Assembly: GCF_016919445.1 (NCBI RefSeq)
Contig: NZ_CP070356.1
Span: forward strand, 875,501-939,500
DNA length: 64,000 bases
DNA from: Pseudomonas sp. PDNC002
GTDB lineage: Bacteria; Pseudomonadota; Gammaproteobacteria; Pseudomonadales; Pseudomonadaceae
Reading direction: 5' to 3'
Both the position numbers and the translations under genes were made by a program. This document shows, one piece after another, positions 1 through 9,920 of this stretch (position 1 is its first letter; each line of letters opens with the position of its first letter). The notes below the pieces were generated by a model. The model did no database searches and was not told the origin of the DNA. It was given only the letters and a program-made list of their open reading frames with translations.

Positions 1-726
1 GTCGCCGATGGACACGCCGTAGCCTCGGGTGGCGGCGACGATGCCCAGTTCGAGGGTGTCGAAGACCTGTCCGCCCTTGAGCGACACCCGCTCGCCCAGG
101 TCCATGCGTTGCAGCCAGCGCCGCCAGTCACGGCGGTCGGGCGTGGGATGCAGCAGTTCGGCGCCGGCCAGGCGCTCGGCGTCCCACGGGCCGTCCACCA
201 GCAGATCCGGCGCGCCCACCGGGATCAGCCATTCGGGGAACAACAGCGTCGCCTCCCAGTCCGGCGGGAAGTGCCCGGCGCTGAGCAGCACCGCGCAATC
301 GAAGGGCTCGTGGACGAAATCCACGCGGTCCACGTCCATCCACGCACTGGTCAGCTGCACCTCGATATCGCTGTGCTGCATGCGGAACTTGCTCAGCCGC
401 GCCAGCAGCCAGCGCATGGTCAGGGTCGAGGGCGCCTTCAGGCGCAGCACGCCCTCCTCCGCGCGCAGGCTGGCGCAGGCGCGCTCCAGCGCATCGAAGC
501 CATCGCGCAAGCCGGGCAGCAGCATCCGCGCGGTTTCGGTCAGTTCCAGCTGGCGGCCACGACGCTGGAACAGCCGGCAGGCGAAGTGTTCTTCCAGGGT
601 CTTGATGTGCCGGCTGACCGCACTCTGGGTGATCGCCAGCTCCTCGGCGGCGCGGGTGAAGGACGCATGCCGGGCGGCAGCCTCGAAGGCGCGCAGGGCG
701 TACAGCGGCGGCAACTGGCGGTTCAT
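1..726 (-). CDS. LysR family transcriptional regulator (GcvA-like), C-terminus cut by window edge
   Basis: Reading from the ATG at 726 gives 242 codons without a stop up to the window edge, so the C-terminus is missing. Residues about 20-45 form the winged helix-turn-helix of LysR proteins (AAEELAITQSAVSRHIKTLE), followed by the start of the substrate-binding domain (SLRAEEGVLRLKAPSTLTMR). The style 'PPLYALRAFEAAARHASFTRAA' start and the WLIPVG/AATRGYGV segments resemble the GcvA subgroup. It is divergent from the MATE exporter gene at 865, with 138 bases between the starts, which suggests that it controls that exporter. The inducer is unknown. Family is clear; the target is inference. Confidence 0.9.
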   Translation of the reverse strand, partial: MNRQLPPLYALRAFEAAARHASFTRAAEELAITQSAVSRHIKTLEEHFACRLFQRRGRQLELTETARMLLPGLRDGFDALERACASLRAEEGVLRLKAPSTLTMRWLLARLSKFRMQHSDIEVQLTSAWMDVDRVDFVHEPFDCAVLLSAGHFPPDWEATLLFPEWLIPVGAPDLLVDGPWDAERLAGAELLHPTPDRRDWRRWLQRMDLGERVSLKGGQVFDTLELGIVAATRGYGVSIGD

Positions 727-864
727 GGCGGGCTCCGAAATCGCTCAGGCATGAGTATGACTCATGGATAGCATCGCATTTTTCCTTTTGTGCCCGCATC
801 CACGAGCGCCGGAGAATGGGGGACTATCCACGATGCGGCGCCTGCCGCTTGCTGAGCCTGACTC

Positions 865-2250
865 ATGAAACGCCTGTACCGTGACGAACTTGCCGCCATC
901 CTTCGCCTCGCCGGCCCGCTGATCGCCGCGCAGCTGGCCTATGTGGCCATGGTGTTCACCGACACCGTGATGATGGGCAAGCTCGGCCGCGAGGCGCTGG
1001 CCGCCGGTGGGTTGGGTGCATCTACCTATGCGCTGATCTCGACCTTCTGCGTCGGCGTGGTGGCCGCCACCGGCAATCTGGTGGCGATCCGGCATGGTGC
1101 GAAGGACACACGCGGCGTAGTCGAAGCGACCCAGGCCGGCCTGTGGATAGGCGGTGCGCTGGCGCTGCTGGCGGGCCTGCTGCTGTGGAACCTCGGGCCG
1201 ATCCTGATCGCCTTCGGCCAGGCTCCGGAAACGGTCGCCGGCACCCTGAGTTTTCTGCACAGCATCGTCTTCGCCCTGCCCGGCTACATGGCCTTCATGG
1301 TGCTGCGCGGCTTCACCAGCGCCATCGAGCGGCCCGGTCCGGTCATGGCGATCAGCCTGATCGGCGCGCTGGCCAACTTCGCCCTCAATTACGCCTTCAT
1401 CGAAGGACTGTTCGGCCTGCCGCGCCTGGGGTTGGCGGGAATCGGCATGGTCACCGCCGTGGTGATGAATGCGCTGCCGGTGATCTTCGCCCTGTACCTG
1501 CGCTGGCACCGTGCCTATGCGCCCTACCCGCTGCTGGCCGGCCTGTCGAAGCCGGACTTCAAGGTGATCGGCGAGTCGCTGCGGCTGGGTATTTCCATCG
1601 GCGGCACCTACGCCGTGGAGTCGGGCATGTTTACCGTGGCGACGCTGTGCATGGGCGTGATCGGCAGCACCGCGCTGGCGGCGCACCAGATCGCCATCCA
1701 GTCGGTGTACGTGGCCTTCATGGTGCCCATGGGGATTTCCTACGCGGTGACCTTCCGCATCGGCCAGCACTACGGAGCCGGCCGACTGGTCGAGGCGCGC
1801 CGCGCCGGGCGGCTGGGCATCGGCTTCGGCGCGAGTTGCATGTTCGCCTTCGCCGCGCTGTTCTGGCTGGCGCCGGAACTGGTCATCGGCCTGTTCATCG
1901 ACCACAACGACCCGGCCAACCGCGATGTGGTGCAACTGGCGGTCAGCCTGCTGGCCATCGCTGCATGGTTCGAGCTGTTCGACGGCACCCAGTGCATCGC
2001 CATGGGCGCGATCCGCGGCCTGAAGGACGCGCGCACCACCTTCCTCGTCGGGCTGGCCGGCTATTGGCTGGTGGGCGTGCCGATGGCACTGCTGCTGACC
2101 TTCCCGTTGGGTTGGGGGCCGAGCGGCGTGTGGTGGGGATTGGCTTCCGGGCTGGCCTGCGCGGCCATCGGGCTGACACTGGCGTTCGAGGCGAAGACCT
2201 CGCGCCTGCTACGCCCGCAGAGGTCTGGGGCGGCGCTGGTCGCTAGCTGA
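865..2250 (+). CDS. MATE family multidrug/sodium antiporter
   Basis: A 461-residue inner-membrane protein with about twelve hydrophobic segments in two similar halves, the usual length for MATE exporters of the NorM/PmpM type, which expel cationic drugs using a sodium or proton gradient. The N-terminal half shows the typical 'LAGPLIAAQLAYVAMVFTDTVMMG' first helix and GALANFALNYAFI; the C-terminal half has AAHQIAIQSVYVAFMVPMGIS and GLASGLACAAIG. It is divergent from a LysR regulator gene. Its last 8 bases overlap the end of the convergent GGDEF/EAL gene. The substrate cannot be told from sequence. Confidence 0.92.
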   Translation: MKRLYRDELAAILRLAGPLIAAQLAYVAMVFTDTVMMGKLGREALAAGGLGASTYALISTFCVGVVAATGNLVAIRHGAKDTRGVVEATQAGLWIGGALALLAGLLLWNLGPILIAFGQAPETVAGTLSFLHSIVFALPGYMAFMVLRGFTSAIERPGPVMAISLIGALANFALNYAFIEGLFGLPRLGLAGIGMVTAVVMNALPVIFALYLRWHRAYAPYPLLAGLSKPDFKVIGESLRLGISIGGTYAVESGMFTVATLCMGVIGSTALAAHQIAIQSVYVAFMVPMGISYAVTFRIGQHYGAGRLVEARRAGRLGIGFGASCMFAFAALFWLAPELVIGLFIDHNDPANRDVVQLAVSLLAIAAWFELFDGTQCIAMGAIRGLKDARTTFLVGLAGYWLVGVPMALLLTFPLGWGPSGVWWGLASGLACAAIGLTLAFEAKTSRLLRPQRSGAALVAS

Positions 2251-3919
2251 CCGAGTCCTGCAGGCGTAGCGCGCGGTTGGCGCCGAAGACCAGGAAACGC
2301 GCCAGCTCCGACAATGGCAGCGGGCGGCTGATCCAGAAGCCCTGCACCTGGTCGCAGCCGAACTGGCGCAGCTCGTCCTGCTGGGCGGCGGTCTCGACGC
2401 CTTCGGCGACCACTTCCAGGTTCAGGTTATGCGCCAGGTTGATCATCGCCCGCACCAGTTGCAGGTTTTCCGGGCGCTCGTGCATGCCGCCGACGAAGCT
2501 CTTGTCGATCTTCAGCAGGGTGATCGGCAAGCTGTTGAGGTGCACGAAGGAGGAGAAGCCGGTGCCAAAATCGTCCAGCGAGAAACGCACGCCCAGACGA
2601 CCGAGGGCCTGCATGGTCTGCAGCACCTGATCGCTGCGGCGCATCACGGCGGTTTCCGTAAGTTCGAATTCCAGCCACTGGGCATCGACGCCGCGCTCGC
2701 GGATCAGGCGCTCCAGGGTCGGCAGCAGTTGGCTGTCCTGGAACTGGCGGAACGACAGGTTCACCGCCATGTGCAGCGGTGGCAGGCCGCGGCCGCGCAA
2801 CCACTGCATGTCGCGCAATGCGCGGGAGATGACCCAATAGCCCAGCGGCACGATCAGCCCGCTTTCCTCGGCCAGCGGCACGAAGTCGCCCGGCGTCAGC
2901 AGTCCACGCTCGGGATGGCGCCAGCGCACCAGGGCTTCGAGGCCGACGATCTGGCCGTTGTGCAGGTCCAGGCGTGGCTGGTAGTGCAGTTCCAGTTCGT
3001 CGCGGCGCAGCGCCCGGCGCAGTTCGCTTTCCAGATCAGCGAGGCTGCGGGCGCCACGGTTGATGCGTTCGTCGAAGACGTGGAAGGTGCAGCCCTGGCG
3101 CGACTTGGCCTGCTGCATGGCGATGTGCGCGTGCCACAGCAGCGGGTCGGCGGCATCGCCGGCGCGGGCATGGGCGACGCCCAGGCTGCAGCCCATCAGC
3201 AGGCTTTCACCCTCGACCCAATAGGGCTCGCCGAGGGACTCGACGATACGCTCGGCGATCTTCTCCACCCGTGCCGGATCGCGGCGGGTGTCCAGCAGCA
3301 GGGCGAATTCGTCGCTGCCCAGGCGGGCGATATGGTCGCCGTTGTCCAATTGAGCCTTCAGCCGCGCCACCACCTGCAGGATCAGGCGGTCGCCGGCCTG
3401 GTGGCCGAGGGCGTCGTTGACGTGGCGGAAGTTGTCCAGGTCCAGGTGGCCGAGCGCCAGGCCACGTCCATCGCTGTCGCTCAACCGCGCGGCGAGCAAC
3501 GTCTGGAAGCCCTGGCGGTTGGCGATGCCGGTCAGTGGATCCTGCTCGGCGAGGCTCTGCAGCGTATGTTCCAGCGAGGCACGCTCACGCACGTAGCGCA
3601 GGGTACGGCGCAGGACCTCGACATTGAGCGATTCGGCCACCAGGTAGTCGGCGACGCCCACTGGTTCTTCCGCGGGCTCGCGCTCCAGCAAGAGGACCAG
3701 CGGCAGATGACACTGGTGGGAGGACGGTAGCTTGCCGGGGGTGGCGAGGACCAGGCCAACCTGGTTCTCATCGAACAGGCTGCTGGCTGCTTGCCAGGAC
3801 GGGGCGGTGATCAGCGAATAGCTCTGGCCCAACGCAGCCAGATGACCGCGCAGTAGCTGGGCCCACTGCGGCGTTTCCGCCAGCAGGAGCAGGCGCGTTG
3901 GTTCGACCGACGCTGCCAA
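2243..3919 (-). CDS. GGDEF/EAL protein, probable c-di-GMP phosphodiesterase (ProE-like)
   Basis: Domains in order (558 residues): a degenerate receiver-like N-terminal part (about 1-110), a GGDEF domain whose signature reads RLGSDEFAL, so the first glycine pair is broken, and a complete EAL domain. The EAL domain keeps LEALVRW, NLSFRQF, ELTETAV, DDFGTGFSS, KIDKSFV and EGVET, the residues for metal and c-di-GMP binding. The predicted activity is therefore c-di-GMP hydrolysis, with GGDEF regulatory or inert. By position it matches PAO1 PA5295 (ProE, reported to affect exopolysaccharide). Start: I chose TTG at 3919, preceded by GGGGG; a TTG at 4057 would add 46 residues of poor quality. Confidence 0.88.
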   Translation of the reverse strand: MAASVEPTRLLLLAETPQWAQLLRGHLAALGQSYSLITAPSWQAASSLFDENQVGLVLATPGKLPSSHQCHLPLVLLLEREPAEEPVGVADYLVAESLNVEVLRRTLRYVRERASLEHTLQSLAEQDPLTGIANRQGFQTLLAARLSDSDGRGLALGHLDLDNFRHVNDALGHQAGDRLILQVVARLKAQLDNGDHIARLGSDEFALLLDTRRDPARVEKIAERIVESLGEPYWVEGESLLMGCSLGVAHARAGDAADPLLWHAHIAMQQAKSRQGCTFHVFDERINRGARSLADLESELRRALRRDELELHYQPRLDLHNGQIVGLEALVRWRHPERGLLTPGDFVPLAEESGLIVPLGYWVISRALRDMQWLRGRGLPPLHMAVNLSFRQFQDSQLLPTLERLIRERGVDAQWLEFELTETAVMRRSDQVLQTMQALGRLGVRFSLDDFGTGFSSFVHLNSLPITLLKIDKSFVGGMHERPENLQLVRAMINLAHNLNLEVVAEGVETAAQQDELRQFGCDQVQGFWISRPLPLSELARFLVFGANRALRLQDSVS

Positions 3920-4034
3920 GTGACCCCCATGTCCTAGAAAAATGGAAGAATCCCGGACACCGTCCCTGCGTCCGCCTCTCCCGGTTTTGAAGCCGCGCCA
4001 TCCGGCTCCACCGGATGTAGACGAAGCTTCAGAG

Positions 4035-4050
4035 AAACTCTTAAGAGTTT
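4035..4050. repeat. 16-bp perfect palindrome between proE-like gene and rep
   Basis: AAACTCTTAAGAGTTT reads the same on both strands. It lies between the divergent starts of the GGDEF/EAL gene and rep, so it could be an operator or simply the upstream end of a promoter. No known binding site is recognised. Confidence 0.4.
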
Positions 4051-4210
4051 TCTTCAAGAAATGCTGTCACAAGCCTAATACAAGTGCAGATTTATCCAAA
4101 ACAAAGAAGTACGAGCGTGTCACAGATCGCCGCGATTCCAAGCGGCACCCCGACGCTCGGCACGGCCTGCTAGAATACGCCCCCGCTTCGCTACCGATTC
4201 CCCGCCCTTC

Positions 4211-6220
4211 ATGTCCCGACTCAATCCCCGCCAGCAAGAGGCCGTGAACTACGTCGGCGGCCCCCTCCTTGTGCTGGCCGGCGCCGGCTCCGGCAAGACC
4301 AGCGTGATCACCCGCAAGATCGCGTACCTCGTGCAGCAATGCGGCATCCGCGCCCAGTACATCGTTGCCGTGACCTTCACCAACAAGGCCGCCCGCGAGA
4401 TGAAGGAGCGCGTCAGCACCCTGCTGCGCCCGGGCGAAGGCAAGGGCCTGACCGTCTCGACCTTCCACAACCTGGGCCTGAACATCATCCGCAAGGAACA
4501 CGCGGCCCTGGGCTACAAGCCCGGCTTCTCGATCTTCGACGAGAGCGATGTGAAGGCGCTGATGACCGACATCATGCAGAAGGAGTATTCCGGCGATGAC
4601 GGTCTGGACGAGATCAAGAACCTGATCGGCAGCTGGAAGAACGACCTGATCCTTCCGGAGGAGGCGCTGGAAAAGGCGCGCAACCCCAAGGAACAGACCG
4701 CGGCCATGGTCTACCTGCATTACCAGCGCACGCTCAAGGCGTATAACGCGGTGGACTTCGACGACCTCATCCTGCAGCCGGTGAAGCTGTTCCAGGAGCA
4801 CCCGGAGATCCTCGACAAGTGGCGCAACCGCGTGCGCTACATGCTGGTGGACGAATACCAGGACACCAACGCCAGCCAGTACCTGCTGGTGAAGATGCTG
4901 GTGCAGCAGCGCGCGCACTTCACCGTGGTGGGCGACGACGACCAATCGATCTACGCCTGGCGCGGCGCGCGCCCGGAAAACCTGATGCAGCTGAAGGACG
5001 ACTTTCCCTCGCTGAAAGTGGTGATGCTGGAGCAGAACTACCGCTCCACCAGCCGCATCCTCAAATGCGCCAACATCCTCATCGCCAACAATCCCCACGT
5101 GTTCGAGAAACAGCTGTGGAGCGAGATGGGCGAAGGCGATCCGATCCGGGTGATCCGCTGCCGCAACGAGGAATCCGAGGCCGAGCGGGTAGCCATGGAA
5201 ATCCTCACCATCCACCTGAAGACGCAGCGGCCTTACAGCGAATTCGCCATCCTCTACCGGGGCAACTATCAGGCGAAGCTGATCGAGCTGAAGCTTCAGC
5301 ACCACCAGATTCCCTATCACCTGTCAGGCGGCACCAGCTTCTTCGGACGCCAGGAAGTGAAGGACCTGATGTCCTACTTCCGCCTGCTGGTGAACCCGGA
5401 CGATGACAATGCCTTCCTCCGGGTGATCAACGTGCCGCGCCGCGAGATCGGCTCCACTACCCTGGAGAAACTCGGCAACTACGCTACCGAGCGCGGTTGC
5501 TCGATGTTCAATGCCTCCGGCGAACTTGGCCTGTCCGAACACCTGGATGCCCGCTACATCGAGCGCCTGCAGCGCTTCAAGCGCTTCATCGACAAGGTCC
5601 GCGAGCAATGCGCCGGCAGTGACCCGATCGGCGCGCTACGCAGCATGGTGATGGACATCGACTACGAGAACTGGCTGCGGCAGAACGCATCCAGCGACAA
5701 GGTCGCCGATTTCCGCATGGGCAACGTCTGGTTCCTCATCGACGCGCTGAAGAACACCCTGGAGCGCGACGAAGAAGGCGACATGACCATCGAGCAGGCC
5801 ATCGCCAAGCTGGTGCTGCGCGACATGCTTGAACGCCAGCAGGAAGAGGAAGAAGGCGCCGACGGCGTGCAGATGATGACCCTGCACGCCTCAAAGGGCC
5901 TGGAATTCCCCTACGTGTTCATTCTCGGCGTCGAAGAGGAAATCCTCCCGCACCGCTCCAGCATCGAGGCCGACACCATCGAGGAAGAGCGGCGCCTGGC
6001 CTACGTGGGCATCACCCGGGCGAAGAAGAACCTGGCCATGACCTTCGCCGCCAAGCGCAAGCAGTACGGCGAGATCATCGATTGTTCGCCCAGCCGCTTC
6101 CTCGACGAGCTGCCACCCGAAGACCTGGTCTGGGAAGGCCTGGAGGACGCGCCGCAGGAGGTGAAGGTGGCCAAGGGCAATTCGGCGCTGGCGGATATTC
6201 GGGCGATGCTCAAGCGCTGA
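4211..6220 (+). CDS. rep: ATP-dependent DNA helicase Rep
   Basis: 669 residues, the normal length of Rep, a 3'-5' superfamily 1A helicase that clears proteins ahead of the replisome. Visible motifs: the Q-motif LNPRQQEAV, Walker A GAGSGKTSVITRK, motif II VDEYQDTN, motif III GDDDQSIYAWRGA, motif IV LEQNYRS, motif V MTLHASKGLEFPYVF and motif VI RRLAYVGITRAK. The ATG at 4211 immediately precedes the conserved N-terminus SRLNPRQQ. A TAGAAT sequence at 4171-4176 could be its -10 element. It is transcribed alone, divergent from the GGDEF/EAL gene. Confidence 0.98.
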   Translation: MSRLNPRQQEAVNYVGGPLLVLAGAGSGKTSVITRKIAYLVQQCGIRAQYIVAVTFTNKAAREMKERVSTLLRPGEGKGLTVSTFHNLGLNIIRKEHAALGYKPGFSIFDESDVKALMTDIMQKEYSGDDGLDEIKNLIGSWKNDLILPEEALEKARNPKEQTAAMVYLHYQRTLKAYNAVDFDDLILQPVKLFQEHPEILDKWRNRVRYMLVDEYQDTNASQYLLVKMLVQQRAHFTVVGDDDQSIYAWRGARPENLMQLKDDFPSLKVVMLEQNYRSTSRILKCANILIANNPHVFEKQLWSEMGEGDPIRVIRCRNEESEAERVAMEILTIHLKTQRPYSEFAILYRGNYQAKLIELKLQHHQIPYHLSGGTSFFGRQEVKDLMSYFRLLVNPDDDNAFLRVINVPRREIGSTTLEKLGNYATERGCSMFNASGELGLSEHLDARYIERLQRFKRFIDKVREQCAGSDPIGALRSMVMDIDYENWLRQNASSDKVADFRMGNVWFLIDALKNTLERDEEGDMTIEQAIAKLVLRDMLERQQEEEEGADGVQMMTLHASKGLEFPYVFILGVEEEILPHRSSIEADTIEEERRLAYVGITRAKKNLAMTFAAKRKQYGEIIDCSPSRFLDELPPEDLVWEGLEDAPQEVKVAKGNSALADIRAMLKR

Positions 6221-6257
6221 GGTCTGGCGGATTTCCCCCGCTCCGCCTCGTGCCGTA

Positions 6258-6293
6258 GCCCCTCTCCCCCGCCCTCTCCCTGAAGGGAGAGGG
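6258..6293. repeat. CCCTCTCC/GGAGAGGG palindromic interspersed repeat, copy 1
   Basis: CCCTCTCCC and GGGAGAGGG arms flank a short TGAA loop. The same type of palindrome occurs again 50 bases downstream, which is typical of small intergenic repeats in Pseudomonas genomes. It may also act as a transcript 3'-end hairpin for rep. Confidence 0.6.
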
Positions 6294-6325
6294 AGCTCTC
6301 CGTGCCAGCTAACACATCAGTTTGA

Positions 6326-7129
<804 letters not shown>

Positions 7130-7143
7130 TCCTGCGCTCCACG

Positions 7144-7177
7144 AAAAAGGCGGATACCGAGAGGGCCCGCCTTTTTT
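7144..7177 (+). terminator. Rho-independent terminator of xpt
   Basis: AAAAAGGCGG pairs with CCGCCTTTTT across a 13-base loop and ends in six T. It lies 14 bases after the xpt stop codon. Confidence 0.85.
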
Positions 7178-7200
7178 CATGCCTGAAAAGAACGCGTTTC

Positions 7201-7279
7201 GTAGGAGCGGATCTTATCCGCGATCCACCGGCACACGGTCATGCGGCCGGATGCATTCGCGGACAAGGTCCGCTCCTAC
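7201..7279. repeat. REPIN (two inverted REP sequences)
   Basis: GTAGGAGCGGATCTTATCCGCGA (7201-7223) faces its near-exact inverse at 7257-7279. The GTAGGAGCGG...CGCGA core is the REP type common in Pseudomonas. The right-hand REP reaches into the 3' end of the acetyl-CoA hydrolase-family gene and provides its stop codon (TAG, 7276-7278 on the minus strand). Confidence 0.88.
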
Positions 7280-9177
7280 GAGTCCGGCTCGGCGCTGGCT
7301 TTCAGACCGGCGAGTACCAGGCGCTGGTACAACTCCTCGCGTAATCCTTCCGGCTTGGCCAAGCCCATGCGCTCCAGGTGGTCCGGGAAAGTCTCCGGCT
7401 CCGGCGCATCCAGCGTCGCCTTGCCCAGTTCGAGGATTTCGCTCAGGCGCAGCTTGCTCTTCAGCCAACTCAGCGCGCGCAGCAGGTCACGCTCGTGCTC
7501 GGTGAAGTCGCATCCCAGCGGGAATTCCGGCAGCAGATTGCGCAGCCCGCGGGTCGCTTCACGCAGGCGTTCCGGAGTGTTGCTGCGGTAACTCGCATCC
7601 AGTTCGAAATCCTTCGGCAACTTGCCGGCCTCCTGCGCCTGGGCCATCAGTTCGTCCTGGAAGCGCGAGTCGGCGATGGCCAGCAGGGCGGCGATCACCT
7701 CCGCATCGTTCTTGCCGCGCAGGTCGGCGATGCCGTACTCGGTCACCACCATGTCGCGCAGGTGGCGGGGAATGGTCGTATGGCCGTAGCTCCAGACAAT
7801 GTTGGAGCTCAGCTCGCCCTCGGACTCGCGCCAACTGCGCAGCATCAGGATGGAGCGCCCACCTTCGAGCTCATGGGCCTGGGCGACGAAGTTGTACTGC
7901 CCGCCTACGCCACTGAGCACTCGGCCGTCTTCGAGTTGATCGGCCACGCCGGCACCCAGCAGGGTGACGGTGAAGGCGCTGTTGATGAAGCGCGCATCGC
8001 GGCGCTGTTCGCGCTTGAGCTCCTCGTCGCGGTACAGGTTGTTGACGAAGCCGATACCGGTCATGCCGATGCCCGCCAACTCCTCGACCGGCATTTCGCG
8101 CAGCCGCCGGTAGAACGCCTGTGGACCGAGGAAAAATCCGCCATGCAGCCAGACGCCCGCTTCGCCCGGCGCCGCACCTGGCCGAGAGGTCACGCGCCGG
8201 GTAAGCACGCCGGCCTCGGCCAGCGCCAGCAATCCGGGAACGAACATCTCGCTGCATCCATATAGGCCCTGCTGGAAGACGCCCGTTTCACCGTCCCGTC
8301 CGATCAGCCCTGGATGCCGCGAGGTGGCCTCGATGCTGTCGAGCAAAGCCCGATAGCCTTCGTTGTTGCGCTGACGGGTGAGCAGCGCAGAAGTCAGCGC
8401 ATCACCCATCGAACCGATACCGACCTGTAGCGTGCCGCCGTCCCGCACCAGCGCGCTGGCATGCAGGCCAATGCAGTGATCCTGCAAGCCAACCGGCAGA
8501 TTGGGCGTGGAAAACAGTGTGCTGCTGTCCACCGGGGTGTCGATCAGCAGGTCGAAGAAGTCCTCGTCCACTTCCGCGTCGCCCGGCATGTACGGCAACT
8601 GGTCATGGACGACGCCAATGGTGACGATGGTTTCGCCGGCCGCGCGGCGCCGCCGCAACATCGGCAGCAAGTCGAGGGTGATGTCCGGGTTGCAGGCCAG
8701 GCTCAGCTTGCCCGGCCGCGCCGGGTCGCGCGCCACCAGTTGGGCAACGGCATTGACACCCTTGGCGTTGATGTCGCGGGCGACGTGGCTGTAGTTACAA
8801 CTGATGTAGTTCTGCTGTGCCGGAGCGCTGTCCAGCAGGCTGCCGGGCTGGAGATAGAACTCCTCGACTCGGATGTTCTCCGGCAGCGCACCCTTGCGCA
8901 GGTCGTGCAGGTAGTCCAGCTCGGGATAGTCGCCGTAGATGCGCTCGACAAAGGGATCGAGGAAGCGCCGCTGCAGTTCGCCAGCAGCCTGCGGTCGTCC
9001 CAGGGACAGCGCGGTGTAGATGGTCAGCTGTCGCCGCGGGTTCTCGCGGATGTGCCGGTACAGCGCATTGGCCAGATGATTCGGCTTGCCCAACCCCAGC
9101 GGCAGGCCGAGACGGATGTGACCGTCCAGGCGCTGCAGCAGTTGTTCGACAGCGATTTCGATTGAGCAGGATTGCAC
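7276..9177 (-). CDS. Acetyl-CoA hydrolase/transferase family protein
   Basis: 633 residues related to acetyl-CoA hydrolases and CoA transferases (AcH/Cat1 family), which move CoA between acyl groups or hydrolyse acyl-CoA. The conserved C-terminal signatures GVGGQYNFVAQAHEL and TEYGIADLRGKNDAEV are present. It is longer than the roughly 500-residue classical enzymes, a feature of this proteobacterial subgroup; the N-terminal 200 residues look degenerate. Start: GTG at 9177 preceded by AGGAGGAAAGCCCG, a strong ribosome-binding site; the frame is open 44 codons further but without a site. The stop codon lies inside a REP sequence. Actual acyl substrate unknown. Confidence 0.85.
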   Translation of the reverse strand: MQSCSIEIAVEQLLQRLDGHIRLGLPLGLGKPNHLANALYRHIRENPRRQLTIYTALSLGRPQAAGELQRRFLDPFVERIYGDYPELDYLHDLRKGALPENIRVEEFYLQPGSLLDSAPAQQNYISCNYSHVARDINAKGVNAVAQLVARDPARPGKLSLACNPDITLDLLPMLRRRRAAGETIVTIGVVHDQLPYMPGDAEVDEDFFDLLIDTPVDSSTLFSTPNLPVGLQDHCIGLHASALVRDGGTLQVGIGSMGDALTSALLTRQRNNEGYRALLDSIEATSRHPGLIGRDGETGVFQQGLYGCSEMFVPGLLALAEAGVLTRRVTSRPGAAPGEAGVWLHGGFFLGPQAFYRRLREMPVEELAGIGMTGIGFVNNLYRDEELKREQRRDARFINSAFTVTLLGAGVADQLEDGRVLSGVGGQYNFVAQAHELEGGRSILMLRSWRESEGELSSNIVWSYGHTTIPRHLRDMVVTEYGIADLRGKNDAEVIAALLAIADSRFQDELMAQAQEAGKLPKDFELDASYRSNTPERLREATRGLRNLLPEFPLGCDFTEHERDLLRALSWLKSKLRLSEILELGKATLDAPEPETFPDHLERMGLAKPEGLREELYQRLVLAGLKASAEPDS

Positions 9178-9280
9178 CGGGCTTTCCTCCTGGTTCGCTT
9201 CCACGGGCGATGACAGGAGTTTGGACCGGATTTGCCGCGAGATGCTCCGACAACTCTCGATAGAAGATTGCGGGCATGAA

Positions 9281-9304
9281 AAAGCCGCCCGGAGGCGGCT
9301 CTTT
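9281..9304 (-). terminator. Rho-independent terminator of the cytochrome c5 gene
   Basis: On the minus strand GAGCCGCC-TCCG-GGCGGCTTTTT, 15 bases after the stop of the cytochrome gene, a compact stem followed by T residues. Confidence 0.85.
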
Positions 9305-9319
9305 CGCACAGCTCGGCTA

Positions 9320-9748
9320 TTACAGGCCGGACATGTGATGAATCGCAGCTTTCAGCTCATCATCGGTGCAATCAGCGCAGGTGCCTTTGGGCGGCATGGC
9401 GTTGATACCGGAGATGGCCTTGGCCAGCAGGCCGTCGAGACCGCCCTGCTCTTTGGCGCGTTTGTCCCACTCGGCCTTGTCGCCAACCTTCGGCGCGCCC
9501 AGCAGGCCGCTGCCGTGGCAGTTGGTGCAGACCTTGCCGACAATCTCTTCGCCAGAACGCGGAGCACCGCCGCCACCGGAGGAAGCCACGGCGCCAACGC
9601 CTTCGCATTCCTTGCCCTGGACGCAGACTTTGCCCACTGGTTCCAGACGCTTGGCGATGGCGTCATCGTTGGTCGCGGCCTGAACGCTTACGGCCCACAG
9701 GGCCAGCACGGCAGCTTGGGCTGCCAGGATTTTTCTAATCAGGTTCAC
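9320..9748 (-). CDS. cycB: Cytochrome c5, periplasmic monohaem electron carrier
   Basis: 142 residues: a signal peptide (LIRKILAAQAAVLALWAVSVQA, cleaved after about residue 24), a glycine-rich hinge SSGGGG, then a class I c-type cytochrome with the haem site CTNCH and the axial methionine in INAMPPKGTC. The CADCTDD pair of cysteines near the end is typical of cytochrome c5. It carries electrons in the periplasm, probably to terminal oxidases. Start: GTG at 9748 preceded by GAAAGG-like purines; a longer reading would spoil the signal peptide. Position matches PAO1 cycB. Confidence 0.92.
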   Translation of the reverse strand: MNLIRKILAAQAAVLALWAVSVQAATNDDAIAKRLEPVGKVCVQGKECEGVGAVASSGGGGAPRSGEEIVGKVCTNCHGSGLLGAPKVGDKAEWDKRAKEQGGLDGLLAKAISGINAMPPKGTCADCTDDELKAAIHHMSGL

Positions 9749-9920
9749 CCTTTCACCCTCATCGTGGCTTATCACGCCCGGTCGCGGTGCAGTCACAGTC
9801 TCGGGCCGCGCGAGCGGGCGCAAGTATAACGGCAAAGCCGGGAAGCTCGAAACAATTGCGCCACCTTGCCCGCCTTTGCGGCATTAGGTCGCAGCTGGTC
9901 TGGCCGGTCCTACCGGCTGT

